Part shown: piece by piece, positions 20,513-32,014 of the stretch
Layout: the number at the start of each line of letters is the position of its first letter
Position numbering within the stretch: the stretch's first letter is position 1
Source: Lineus longissimus
Lineage: Eukaryota; Nemertea; Pilidiophora; Heteronemertea; Lineidae
Length of the DNA: 64,000 bases
Assembly: GCF_910592395.1 (NCBI RefSeq)
Contig: NC_088313.1
Location: 11,758,937-11,822,936, forward strand
Direction of reading: 5' to 3'
Program-made: the position numbers and the translations under genes
The notes under the pieces: generated by a model
Told to the model about the DNA's origin: nothing
The model's database searches: none
What the model saw: only the letters and a program-made list of their open reading frames with translations

Positions 20513-20949
20513 ATCATAGTCATAACTTGTTACTGTTACTCAGCCACAGTCCAACAATGGACCGGTATTTTTTGCATAGTAACTGCTTAGATAATAAAAA
20601 GACACTCAATTTGGTTAATACGAGCCAACCAGGCTTTTGTCAATAATTGACCGCTTGTCCATAACAAGGCCTATTCGGTAACGTCGGTAACATCGATTTC
20701 CCTTCATTGACAGTTAACCAATGCACGTTGTCAAAAAGCTATTGTATGTATAGGTGGGCGTTCCTAATGTGCTTTGGTGACCACCAATCAGAAGAAGGAC
20801 CTTACGTATGTATTCATCACAGCAGCGCAGCCCTGGTGGTAATGCTCGTGTAACCAATAGCATCAAAGTTAACAAGCATGGTACGTTGAATTAGGTACTT
20901 CTTAGGTTCCCGTCTGTCCCTAACGTTCTATCATGAGACAGACCTATTA

Positions 20950-22300
20950 GGCCTAATGGCGTCTTGATGACGGTCACTTTATTAGCAGGGCATATCAAGA
21001 AGGTACATTTTAAATATCTAGGTTAATGGTAACATTAAGCAGCGTTTCAGGTAGTGCTTTTATCCTGTATTTTACTAACAGGGTAGCCTTAAATCAAATG
21101 GAAGTTTAGGGTTCCTTTAATTAGCCGACCCGAATACCGAATTTTCGATGCGAGGGTCAGCATCTGAAACGTAGAGACTATCGTAGACGCTTGAGAAACG
21201 GTTTACATATTATCATAATAGCAGTTGTGCGGCGAAAAGACGTAAAAAGCGGCCATCTGAGTGTATGTTAGTTTGGGGTCAGTCGGGGCAGGCAAAGGTA
21301 GGCCTATTGTCATTTCTGGAGTAGAATATTTAATAGTATTTATTTTGGTCAGTTATAGTCGGGACAGGGACGAATTTACAAATCCACCTGATGACATAAC
21401 TGAATAAATTCCAGTTGGTTCCAAATAATTGATTAAGTCGTTACCTAAATCATTCTAAAATACACTTTTTTAAATTCAATCTGTTAATAATTAAATTGGC
21501 CAAAAAACATCATCGATATATTTATTAGTTTCATTATTGACATTCTAGATGGAATATAATTAAACTAGAACCAGCTTAGCGTTGCCCACAACATCGGGAT
21601 GATTTCTTTTCCTTTGCTATTTTCAATTTCATTGCAGTCTATGCTCACAAGTTACATCTTGTTCAAAGTTTGTATGTATTTGGTTAATAATAACTCAGTA
21701 CTTGCATGTCTATTCCAAAAAGAATCCATAGCCGTCTGTGCCTGGCTATCTTTGATCTCAGACAGGACTCAAAACAGAAGGTCGTTTTGATACGGAGTTC
21801 ACCACTCAGTATCAAAATGCCTGTCACCAAATTTCTGTCGCACTGAGATTTTTCATCTATCGGTTGTTTCGGTTAAAACTGATAGAGGGTAGTAATTTCA
21901 CATCAAAATATCGTGGTAGACGGGTACATGTTAGTACCAATACGCTTGCTACTTGCCTAGAGCCATAGCGCCATTGTAGTCTTTACCACTCGATTTTATA
22001 TCGAGAAATCATTCTATCAACATGTAGCACTTTAGCAACAATAGTTCATTCATTTTCCTACATCCAGATCCGCTAATTACGGTACAAGCACAAAATCCCA
22101 ACCCGCGTTTGAACAAATTTTTATGCATTATCATGATGGTACACCTTAGATTTGAAGGGCTGCTAAAATTTATGGAATGACACGATATAAAAAACGCTAT
22201 ATGAAAGGATTTTATTTACGTGGCATAATTAAACGTGGACTTAAATCCTTCCATTAAAGTACCATAATGGAACCTCATAACAAATCTTCAGGTTGCTGGG
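20950..22300 (+). mobile_element. Relict of the 13.8 kb Harbinger family
   Basis: 20950-21130 parallels 13790-13980 (AGGTAGTG.TTTTATCCTGT, then a GTTCCTTTA region). 22160-22300 parallels 15340-15450 (ATGAAAGG.TTTTA, AAATCCTTCC.TTA.GTACC). The middle lacks a readable transposase. The terminal CTGGGACCTG repeats are not recognisable, so the copy is old and eroded. Confidence 0.5.
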
Positions 22301-24379
22301 CGAAAAGTTTTTTTGGCGGATATAATTTGTACTGCGCAAGACGTGGTCATGAATAACCGAGTAAAATTAAGCCGCCTGGTTCGCTTAGGACCCGTGCTAG
22401 GGGTGTGGGGGATGGGGTGTGCAATTACTGTCCTATAATTATAGGTGTATTATCTCTTTTATAGCATTACTGCATTTGGGGCAAGTAAACTTCAAAAACT
22501 TCATTTACATTTCCCAAATACGTGATTTCCAGGCAACTTGCTTGATGTTAATAAAAACAAACCCTCTCATTGGACAATGGCTGCGGCAATCATCGGAAAT
22601 TTCCGAACCAAACCAAACGACGGGTAAATAGCACTTATATACGAATTCAAACGAAGACCAAATTCAAGGCTTCAGCCGAGTTTTTGGGCTAAATGACAGC
22701 TCAATCCGAGCGATGTTTACTGGTTAGACAAACGATAGGATGTATCAATTTCTATTTTAGAAACACCTCTAACTTACGCATAATCCACAGAGATTCTGAT
22801 TTTGAAACATTTTATACGGACCCAGTGGTTATAGAACGGGTCTGAGGTCAAAGTATATTGATATTTATGAAAATGGGGCTTTTCAATAACAGAGGGTTAG
22901 AATTGGCGATTACACGAAGAGCAACAAGGACGGACTGAACTTGTTTCGAACGACCAAGCTCTGACGTGACTCAAATAGCAGAGTGAAATATTTACACAAG
23001 TCGACTAGCTAACAAAAAACTCGTCTTTAAAATTATTGCCTTGTTGAACATTTCTGCTCCCTCCCTCTTCCGGACTTGCAAATAGAACAGCTTCACTCGA
23101 AAATACTCCTTAGCCTCCTGGTAAAATCACGCTCAATCGTTCCGAAAGCAACAGTCTAACCATACATCAAGAATTGGCAATGACCTAAGATGTCTGTGTA
23201 CGAGGCTGAATCACAATAGCAGTACGTTTAACAAACCATTGGAAATGTATTGACAGCCAAGCAAACGATTTGAACCTACATCCGGGCTCCGTGGTATAGT
23301 AGCTCTAGGGTATGTTTATCGCCATATTGCCATATGGTTCAATTTAGGATTAATGACACTATTAATGGAATATGATATCCATATGGGCGAGCTTCCGTCC
23401 CTATCGGTGCATATCCAGATCGGCGCAGCACAGGCGACTCTTGACATTACCGTATTATTCCTTGGGTTGGTGTTGGTGGTTATCAGTGGTAGGGGTATTG
23501 CTGTTTCGTTGAATATAACTCATATGAGCGTAAACTTAATGCAAATGCGAAACCATGTTCTGTCTCGTGACACGGAAGACGCAAATTGCCTGAAGCACTT
23601 TTATATCGTGTCACATTTGTCGAACTAGCGCATCATGATCATCTCCAAAACCTTAAGAAAATGGTGACGAGTTTACGCGCTTCTGATTCAATGGTAAGGT
23701 TCCGCATCACTCACGAATTTTCATAATCTTGACACTAGAGGCGCTGATTTACGGTCAGAACTGGTGACGCAGCTGATAACGTAGGATTATAAGATCTCAG
23801 GATGCCAATATCCAAAATGGCAGCACTTGATCAATTAATTTAATTTTCGTCACTGTGCGAGTTTGGAAGTACCTTGTACATGGTAATTCGTACAAGGCAC
23901 TTCAGACGAATTCTTTGTATCGACCATCATCCTGGCACCAGTGGTTTCAAAATACTCCACCTCTCGATATTTCAAACCCCTGGTGAAATCCATACCCTTC
24001 AGACGAACTATAGAGGGTGAAAATAAATCGCCCAATCAGAGCACCGCAATCAAACGTTGCAGCATCGTTATCCAAGCACGCCATTTCATTGGTTGCGAAG
24101 GCATGATTGCATTGTGTCTGCCAATCTCCCGGGCGCCGGGCCAAACGTCCTACATGCACCCGCTGAAATTGTCACAAAGTCCCTCTGCCACAGTTTGATC
24201 GTCCACACACTGATCCAGTGTGTATAGTGCGCTACTTGTAACATGGATTGAAAAGCCTTCTTGTAATGTTTCGATAAAAAAAAAACATTTTAAGGATGTC
24301 GTGATAGTTTTTTTCATAACACTGTGAAGTGTATTTGTGTCAAACAGATGCGTAATAAAGATATACTGTGGAGACGCTA
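22301..24379. other. No recognisable gene
   Basis: About 2 kb with no supported coding exon. GGCTCCGTGGTATAGTAGC at about 23286-23304 recalls a tRNA 5' end, but no matching B box or acceptor stem follows. Confidence 0.45.
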
Positions 24380-24382
24380 TTA

Positions 24383-24513
24383 GGCACCTATTCCATAGAG
24401 CTATACCCTATACTATACTATACGCGAACAATAGTTTCATGGTCATGCACCCTTTGTGAAGCCATTGTTCGCGTATAGTGTAGTATACCGTATACCTCTA
24501 TGGAATAGGTGCC
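24383..24513. mobile_element. 131 bp palindromic MITE with TTA duplication
   Basis: The arms begin GGCACCTATTCCATAGAG and are mirrored by CTCTATGGAATAGGTGCC. The inner arms carry TATACGCGAACAAT and its complement, so most of the element folds into one hairpin. TTA flanks both ends (24380-24382 and 24514-24516). A 3 bp TTA duplication is typical of Harbinger-mobilised MITEs. Confidence 0.85.
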
Positions 24514-24516
24514 TTA

Positions 24517-26244
24517 AGCCGGTTGAAGAGTGCCTGTTGAAAAAGCCTACATTACGTGTAATAGGCCTACCGGACCAAAACCGGCTAAATAGAGTGGACA
24601 CAGTAGATTTTAACAATGAATAGCGCAGTCACGGGTGCCCAGTGTCGCCGTGATCCGTGATCAGGTGACAGCACGACTGATTACGGCTCAATTTCGCCTC
24701 ACTTCAAACATGATTTGTATATTTATGCAGGTTTCTCGCATGAATCTATTATCTCAGGCATTTGACCTTCCTCGGCGTCGCTCAGACAATGAAAACCCTC
24801 TATTTGATTTGTTTTTAGTTTTATGAATAAATCATATTCTGGCAAAATTCAAGGAAAAAAGCCGTTTCGCAAGCCCCGTCCACCATTTTGAAAAAAATAG
24901 AATGATATTGCGCGCATGCGTATCCAACCGTGGATACGTCCCATAATGAAATTGTTGGCCGGCGATTTTTCCTATTGTTGAGAAGTGACTGGCGAGCCAA
25001 CTGTGGCAGAGACAATAGTTCGAGTGAGGCTTGACAACGATGATCACCATTGACGACGCTTGGAGAATGTGTGTCTGCACTGGGATCGGCGATAATATAC
25101 CAGTTATGCTTCCCCCGTTGCTGGTGAAATAAATTGCACAATAAACACTCTAATAAAGTATGTGTTACAGCGTTAAATCGGTGTAGATTATTGAAAAGCC
25201 AGGCCTTAGAAAACTGTAAACTTTATTGAACTTGTATGAAATCTGTTTTATGGAATTATACTACTGTCACGAAGCGCGAGTGTCTTGGATGATCTGACCA
25301 TGGATATTGCTAAGACAGATCTTCCAGAGACACCAAGCGTTCGGTGGGTGTGGCCTTCCCGAGGTCGTCGAACTTGACCTTCAGAGTGCCGTAGAAGGTC
25401 ACAAGGGGTCACGTCCAGGTAGATAAGCTCGTAAGTCATGAATTTGGTTGATAAATATGAGTATTTTTTATGAGAAACTTAGCAGTGGTACAACCATAAA
25501 TACTATATTATGCCGTGCACTTTCAGAACGGTTAACTTACTTTAATTTAGATTGAGGTTTTTTAGAAATAGTCAGGATGAACTTTGAATTTTTAGAAATT
25601 TGGAATTGGTCACGATGCTTGTTTGCATAAGGGCCAAAATCATTCTCTTCCGGCCAGGTTGTGACGATTTCTGAAGGGTTTGGAATTTCCTGATTGGTCA
25701 GTTATGATGAGTCAGGGTGTTCCTGCTCGACGATGCATGCGTAGCAGTTGGTTATTTAAAAAGGGGCTGCACCCTGACCTGGGGACTCTGATGCTGACTC
25801 TGGTTATGACGACACCGTACCAACCAAACATATCCAACCCAAACGCTTTGTTCTTACGATCTCTAAATGGTGACAACGAGCCGGGATGAGCGCAACAGCT
25901 GCAAAGTTAACTTGCGAAAAAACAAGTTAGAAAAATTTGACCGAAGTAAACTAAAATCATACCTATTAAATAGTTACTTCTAATCAAGACTAGGTGCTTT
26001 ATTGTCATTAGATATATGATATATTCATTAATTAACCCCGTGAAAGAACAGTTTGAATTCTCAGCGAAGTCAGAATCAATGGAATTAAACCGACCAAATA
26101 AAATACGATCGTACGGCCAAGTCCCACACAAAATGGAGGACTACATTTACTTATAAATTAAAACGTCTGACCTCGACCCCGAGTTCCAAAACAATACATT
26201 CACGTATTAAAAGGGTAGAAATAAAAGTTATAAATAAATTTTTA
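24517..26244. other. No recognisable gene
   Basis: No supported coding region. A stretch at about 25290-25420 read on the minus strand gives a protein-like VTFYGTLKVKFDDLGK segment, but it has an upstream stop and no splice acceptor. Confidence 0.4.
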
Positions 26245-27271
26245 CAGTAGAACCTCCCCTTGCGGACACCTCTGCCAGGGGGACACCTCCGGATCCGCAT
26301 TGAGGACATTTCGTTCAGTCCCGATTTTTTATTCTAAGTCATTTGCTTTAAAAAAAACCGCTGTAGGGCAGACATCTCTCTACTCCGAATTGCACCAATG
26401 CCATGGTGACTTTTGGGTCCAATCACCTCACAATTACGGACAGCAGACAAAAACAATGGTTTCCCGTGTTCACTTAGGTGGTCGATTAGATCTAACAGGT
26501 GTGTAGTTTACGTAACTGATGAACATAATTAGACACTGTGTTCAGTTAATTACAGGGTGGAGTGAATTTAATGTCCGTTGCTCTCCTAATTAAAACCGAA
26601 TGTTTTGTTTAATTATCTTCAAGCTACTGTACATTGTAAAAATGATTGCAGTTTATTGAGTTGTTTGTCCCCTTGTGCACTAACTACAAAGATTACATCC
26701 TGAAAATATCAGGCCATTTCACATGATACGTACGTACGTACTTACTCCCTCCATTCAAACATGCGTTAGGAGAAGTCGTGTTGTAGGCCCTGTTTGCAAG
26801 GGGATGCAAAGAATAAAGCTTGATGTTTAGTAGCTCAATCAAATGCTTTTATACAACAAATTATTAAATGATGTACGCTGTCTAAGTAGTATGTAGCGTA
26901 CGAACTCAGCCTGCATATATCAATGTTGGCAAATTAATATTACCTCCACTAGAAAGCCATAAGGTATTACAATAAAGTAATTTCAATTTTGCATATAAAA
27001 GGCATCAAATTATTTGAAAAAGTTAATATTCAACACTAAATGGAATGTGTAATATGTAGGCATCACGACCCCGTGTTCATACACATGAATCCACTTTTAG
27101 GACAAACCAAATGCACTGTGGAATATGTAGGCTTCACGACCCCCTTGCTCATACACATGAATCCACTTTTTTAGACAATAATGGCATAACCTCCCTATAA
27201 AGGACACCTCCACATTACATACACCAACGCCCAGTCCCATGGATGTCCGCAATAGAGAGGTTATACTAAAA
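26245..27271 (-). mobile_element. DNA-transposon family with AACCTC...GGACACC ends, full copy
   Basis: The outer end reads CAGTAGAACCTCCCCTTGC. The inner end, complemented, reads AGTATAACCTCTCTATTGC, giving inverted termini about 30 bp long. The inner ~650 bp is repeated in inverse orientation at 29034-29490. Internally a ~66 bp block (ATATGTAGGC.TCACGACCCC...ATGAATCCACTTTT) is duplicated in tandem at 27039-27104 and 27107-27176; the other copy has it once. There is no transposase frame. Confidence 0.7.
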
Positions 27272-27415
27272 ACTCAATGGCAATACTGCGGATGCGTTGT
27301 GACAAGCAACGAACTTGGTATTGGCCTAGGCCTACTTATATTATCCGATCGGCTTCATGGTCCTTCGTGTCGCGCATTTGCCGCGTGTGCGCCAGGCTGT
27401 CGGACTTGTGTTAAA

Positions 27416-27568
27416 ATGACGGGCAAAACCACAGGTTGGGAGCAATATCCGAATAATGTGGGTGCTATTTGCGCCATTTTGGGACTTGCTGTCATGGCGA
27501 TGATATGGAAATACCTGCAGATTGACAGCGATGACGATGATGCTATTCGAAAGGTGAAAAAACCATGA
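27416..27568 (+). CDS. In-frame upstream segment with a membrane anchor
   Basis: 50 codons from an internal Met to a TGA at 27566-27568, in the same reading phase as the acyltransferase that starts 15 bases later. It contains one hydrophobic stretch (VGAICAILGLAVMAMIW, about residues 18-34), then an acidic DSDDDD cluster and a basic end. The frame is open back to 27239. It could be the N-terminal membrane anchor of the acyltransferase, cut off by one nonsense codon (context CCA-TGA-CGA), or unrelated leader sequence. A transcript or a clean orthologue would decide. Confidence 0.4.
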   Translation: MTGKTTGWEQYPNNVGAICAILGLAVMAMIWKYLQIDSDDDDAIRKVKKP

Positions 27569-27583
27569 CGACGTTGCGGCCCA

Positions 27584-28975
27584 ATGGAGGTTTTTATGGA
27601 AATTCTTCACACTCAAGGCAATGGGAAACTTCTGAGTTCGAGCGTCATCATTATAGAATCTGAGGGCGTAGTTTCTTCAGCTAATGTTAAGAGGGCTTTG
27701 GGGATGTTAATGACACGGTACCAGCAACTAAGGTTGAGATATGTCAACCATAGTCGCCAGGCAACTGTGAAATATTTCGTTGAGATGGACGAAGCTGAGG
27801 TGGATTTTATGGAGATTGCTGGCTCTAACTGGGTCGATATTTTAGAAATGGAACTCAAAACCGTTTTTGATAGCTCAGCCGGGCCGCTGTGGAGAGTCCG
27901 GATGCTGGAATGCCAGGAGCATGTAAGTGTCTATTCCGTGCCATTGGTGTTTACCTTTCACCATGGACTTCTAGACGGGATATCGATCATGAAAGTTTAC
28001 CGGGAATTCGTAGGATTCATGGAGCAAATAGCGGCTGGGGTGAAGCCTACCATTGACTGCATACCAATGTCCACTTCCCTGGAGAGTAACCTTTCTATCG
28101 AACCACTGGGTAGACTCATGCGGACAATCGTTTCTTTGGGATTGCCCCTTCTCATGAAGGCTGCGGGAGCATGGGCTAAATCATGCCCTAAAGTAATATG
28201 CGACCTCCTTAGCAACAGTCCTCCTATAGACCCTGCCCGTACAACAACCGTCTTGCCAATACCGTTCTTGGCAGAAGAGACCAGGAGGGTTGTCAGGAAA
28301 AGTAAGGAAATGGGGGTAACAGTTCACGGCATGTGCACAGCGAGCGCTGCTGTCGCCTTTCAAAAACTCCTATTGAAACACGGTGCATTACAAGCAGGGG
28401 AACAGATTCAAATTCCGACCGGATTTAACGTCAGCCTCCGCAGGTTTGCCAAAGAGCCTATTCCAGAGGAATCACTAGGCGTATTCTTCTCTGTTGGAAG
28501 TCTACCGATTACCCTTCCCGGGAACTCCAAGGAGTCCTTCTGGGATATTGCAAAGCAGTCCTTGGTGGACACCAAGAAAATCATTGATGGCGGCAAACCG
28601 ATATTTTCCATTAAGATGACGCAGTTTCTGTGCGATATGCTTGCACGTGGGTATGCCCCAATTTGGAATGAAAAGGGACTCACCAGTGCATTCAACATCT
28701 CCAACTGCGGGAATTTTACAATCGTGGCGTCTGGACGCCCTGAAGCAATCGCGGCGACTGAACGCCTTGCAGAGACCGCGCGTTACAAGCTGGTTGAGAT
28801 GTACTGTGCTACAGCCGAACATGAGGGAACCGTTCATTTGTTTGTACACAATATTGCAACGATTAATGGAAGAATGAGCTGGTCTTTGGTGAACTACAGA
28901 CACCTAGTGGATAGTGCGGTCGTCGAGGAATATGCAGGACTTATAAAGGAGACGATCATGCATGCATGTTTATAA
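27584..28975 (+). CDS. Condensation-fold (CoA-dependent) acyltransferase-like protein
   Basis: 463 codons, uninterrupted. The signature is HHGLLDG at residues 126-132, the HHxxxDG active-site motif of the condensation/CoA-dependent acyltransferase fold (NRPS condensation domains, PapA-type and alcohol acetyltransferases), in which the second His is the catalytic base. A second family-like block, AFNISNCGNF at 369-378, recalls the SNxG element near the C-terminal half of alcohol acetyltransferase-type enzymes. Length of 450-480 residues fits a single stand-alone domain. The likely role is transfer of an acyl group from CoA to an alcohol or amine; the substrate cannot be read from sequence. The gene has no intron in 1.39 kb and lies between opposite copies of one transposon family. 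The chosen ATG is the first after an in-frame TGA; family-like residues appear to begin a few codons before it. Confidence 0.8.
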   Translation: MEVFMEILHTQGNGKLLSSSVIIIESEGVVSSANVKRALGMLMTRYQQLRLRYVNHSRQATVKYFVEMDEAEVDFMEIAGSNWVDILEMELKTVFDSSAGPLWRVRMLECQEHVSVYSVPLVFTFHHGLLDGISIMKVYREFVGFMEQIAAGVKPTIDCIPMSTSLESNLSIEPLGRLMRTIVSLGLPLLMKAAGAWAKSCPKVICDLLSNSPPIDPARTTTVLPIPFLAEETRRVVRKSKEMGVTVHGMCTASAAVAFQKLLLKHGALQAGEQIQIPTGFNVSLRRFAKEPIPEESLGVFFSVGSLPITLPGNSKESFWDIAKQSLVDTKKIIDGGKPIFSIKMTQFLCDMLARGYAPIWNEKGLTSAFNISNCGNFTIVASGRPEAIAATERLAETARYKLVEMYCATAEHEGTVHLFVHNIATINGRMSWSLVNYRHLVDSAVVEEYAGLIKETIMHACL

Positions 28976-29033
28976 AATGGGGCCCAGGATGCCTGTCAGG
29001 ATTATAAATTCAACCTATTTAAACATGAACATG

Positions 29034-29490
29034 CAGTACAACCTCTCTAGTGCGGACACCCATGGAACTGGGCGTTGGTGTCCGTAATGTAGAGGTGTCC
29101 TTAAAAGGGAGGTTATGCCATTATTGTCCAAAAAGTGGATTCTTGTGTTTGAACATGGGGGTCGTGAAGCTAAGTCTACGTACCGGGGTATTACATGTTC
29201 CATTTAATTTTGAATATTAACTACTTCAAACAATTTGATGCGATTTATATGCGAACTTGAAATTACTTTATTGTAATACCTTATGGTTTTCTAGTGGATG
29301 TCATATTAATTTGCCAACATTGATATATGAAGGTTGTGTTCGTACGCTACATACTACATAGACAGCGTACATCCTTAATTAGTTGTATAAAAGCATTTGA
29401 TTGAGCTACTACACATCAAGCTTTATTCTTTGTAATAATAGCACAAGGGGACAAACAACTCAATGGACTGCAATTAATGTTAGAATATAC
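29034..29490 (+). mobile_element. Partial, inverted copy of the 26.2 kb transposon family
   Basis: Starts CAGTACAACCTCTCTAGTGC, which is the inner end of the first copy in reverse orientation. It runs through CCAACGCCCAG, ATTACTTTATTGTAATACC and GTACGCTACATACTAC to about CAAGCTACTG. The distal part of the family is missing. It forms the right arm of the inverted pair around the acyltransferase gene. Confidence 0.8.
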
Positions 29491-29879
29491 AGTAGCTTGG
29501 CAATGTAGCAGTAGCTTGGCAATTGGCCGAAGTCGCAGTTTGCGAAGTTATGAGATGGGGACATGTGGCCAGAAGGTGTGGGTGTGAGAAAGTTTTTTGT
29601 ACCGTCTAAACAACAGTGATGTGGATGTCCGGACATTTACTGTTTATGATCATGAGTATCATGAACTTTACTTCATATAATAGCTGTGGACTTGGGTTGG
29701 GGCGAAAGGACTACGTACGGGAGTTGTTGCCTACATGACTACATACTGGAGTTGTTGCACATCTGCTTTTTTATTGCTTCAGGTACATTGGATGTTTAAT
29801 CAGCAGCTTGCTAAGTAGAGGGCGGACCTGGGCAATGATATCTTATTGCACGGGATATCCGGTATAGAAAACACTTATT
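29491..29879. other. No recognisable gene
   Basis: Contains two imperfect copies of GGAGTTGTTGC spaced about 40 bp apart. It may be the 5' part of the LINE relic that follows, but I cannot read a frame. Confidence 0.4.
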
Positions 29880-31610
29880 ACTGTTATGTTGGCGTCCGTA
29901 TGATGGTGTATCAATAGCATGAAAATTTCAAAGGTGTTGTCACTCCGGTGGATTTTGATTCCAGAAGAGTTAGTGGGATCACCATAAAAGTGGATGGGCT
30001 TGATAATTATATTTTATTGGTGAATATTTACGTGCCTACTGATTATGGGGATCAACAGAATCTTCAAGAGTTTTAGAACACTCTCTGATGGAAGTATCTG
30101 CTTTTTTTGCATGGTCATGAAACTAATGTCATTGTTAAGTGAGATTTGAATACCGACTTAGGTATATTGTAATCTCAACACAGACTGGCACTGTTGGATT
30201 TTATGAGACAGGAACATTTATGTTCTGCGGTTAATCATAATGTATCGCAGGTGGATTTCACTTATGAAAGCAAATCAAATGGTAGTAGATCGTTGATTGA
30301 TTATTTCTTGATTTCTGAAACCATGTTTGAGGGTATTGACATATGTTAAGTGTTACACCAAGGTCACAATTTGTCTGATCATTCTAGTCTGCATCTCGGT
30401 TTGAATATTTCTCGTAGTTCTCGGGAGGGCCACAGGCCTGAAACACGAGAACCCATGAATGAATGTTGGGAGAAAGCGCAAACCGGGGATGTTGAAAATT
30501 GCAATTTGTTGAATGAATTCTTGAGTGCTATTGATATTCCTGTGGATGCAATAAATTGTAGAAATTATTTCAGTAAGGCAAATCAAGCTGAAATAGAAAG
30601 GTTTCAGGTCAATATTCTTAGGGAGAAAGCTATTTTCTGGCACACAAACTGGGTTGAAAATGGGCGGCCTCATAACGGCAGAGTGGCCGACATTCGCCGT
30701 CGGACTAGGACATTATATCATTATGCGGTGAGAAAAGTAAAAAAATAACAAGGAGAAAGTAGCAGTTGATGAATTAACCATAAAAATGAAAGGCGAGAGT
30801 AGTAAAGAATTTTGGAAAGATGTTAGTAAAATCAATAAAGGAAATAACAATCTCCGTAACACAATGGACAAGGTGGATGGGCCAGAGGCCATTTGTAATT
30901 AAGGTTTTTGCTGATAAATTCAAACAAGTGTATAATTCGGTTTGGTATGATTGTGTTGAGATGGAGGCGCTTATGTAGGATATGAAGAAGGGTGTGCGTG
31001 AGAAATGTTGCGGGGGGGGGGGGTTCAGAAGTGCACTTAATTTCATTTGAAGATGAAGTTCGTGGCATAAAAAAGCTAAAGGAAGACAAGTTCGAGTGTT
31101 AATAGTGAAGGTCTCAAACCTGACAATTTTATTAATGGGGGGGGGGGGGGGGGGCAGACTGAAGGTGATGATATCCCTTTTGTCATCATCAATGGTGAAT
31201 CGTTGGTGTTGTGCTGGGGACTTTGCTAAAACCACTGTTATACATATACCCAAGAATGCAAGGAAATCATTGACTTTATCGGTCAATTATATGGGCATTT
31301 CACTAAGTAGTATCATGGGCAACATTTTCCTTCATAAATACAGCAAAATATTTTCTTCGTCAGATAAGCAAGTTTGGTTTCAAACATGGGTTATCTACTG
31401 CCACTTACAGTACGGTGGTAAATGAGGTGATTGAATATTTTAATAGTCAAAATACTAATGTATATTGTGTTATGCTAGATGCCTCGAAAGCGTTTGATAA
31501 GGTACATTTTATTTAATTATTTCGACTTCTTTTGCGGAAGGGGCTATGCTCACTGGTTGCTAGGTTCTTGGCTGTTGTATACAAACAAAAACAGATTAGT
31601 TTTTTAAAAA
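29880..31610 (+). pseudogene. Non-LTR retrotransposon (LINE) relic: endonuclease and start of RT
   Basis: Fragments in shifting frames read as an APE-type endonuclease: GGVSIA, then VNIYVPTDYGD at about 30030, VSQVDFTYES and SLIDYFLIS at about 30240-30315, and GHNLSDHSSLHL at 30359-30394 with the SDH motif. 30350-30748 is an open 132-codon linker. RT follows: ISFEDEVRGIKKLK, TTVIHIPKNARKSL, VNYMGISLSSIMG and, in another frame, VMLDASKAFDKVH (about 31468-31506), which is RT motif A with its catalytic Asp. The copy is broken by many stops, frameshifts and two G-runs (31012-31023, 31137-31154), and it ends before the YxDD motif. A jockey/CR1-like clade is likely but unresolved. Confidence 0.85.
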
Positions 31611-31611
31611 A

Positions 31612-32014
31612 ATCTAACTTGGATTTCCTCAATTTTTGAATGAAACTGTAACTTTTCAACCCCTACCTGGCAGTCGCAGTATTTTGACGATTGTAATGGT
31701 TAGGATCTCAAAATGACGCTAATGCTCTCCCCTTACAGCCAAACAGGGCAATTTAAACAATGATTAAGAAACTCTAATACCAGAAGACATTATATGCACA
31801 TCTGTTTTTGGCCAAAACTGCCTGTCATGAGTGAGTGCGATGGTCATGAGAAGTACAAAGTGCCAAATATTCCAATAGAGCGCGCATAGGTTGATTTGCA
31901 TATACATGTACATCATGGTCTACATGCTCCGGTACAGGCTCTTCATTCTGTAGTAGCCTAGAGGCTCTCTACGCGGTGTGAATCGCTTCAGCGTTTATCT
32001 GACCCTAGGACTCG
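31612..32014. other. No recognisable gene
   Basis: No coding or repeat signal that I can support between the LINE relic and the transposase pseudogene. I could not find inverted ends for the latter here. Confidence 0.45.

Larger units (their letters stand above)
19090..20945 (+). mobile_element. Second PIF/Harbinger-type transposon, 1,856 bp
   Basis: Terminal inverted repeats of 41 bp (19090-19130 and 20905-20945) match at 38 of 41 positions by eye. They begin AGGTCTGTCTCAT and end GACGGGAACC. The flanks carry ATT on both sides (19087-19089 and 20946-20948), a 3 bp duplication expected for Harbinger/ISL2EU-like elements. It encodes a decayed DDE_Tnp_4-type transposase and sits directly against a relict of the 13.8 kb family. 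Confidence 0.88.

Noticed and set aside
23286-23304. Possible tRNA 5' end (GGCTCCGTGGTATAGTAGC)
   Set aside because: No matching B box, T arm or complementary acceptor stem follows within 80 bp.
25248-25440. Protein-like minus-strand stretch (VTFYGTLKVKFDDLGK) suggesting a last exon
   Set aside because: An in-frame stop lies just upstream and no AG acceptor sits between it and the readable part. No domain recognised.
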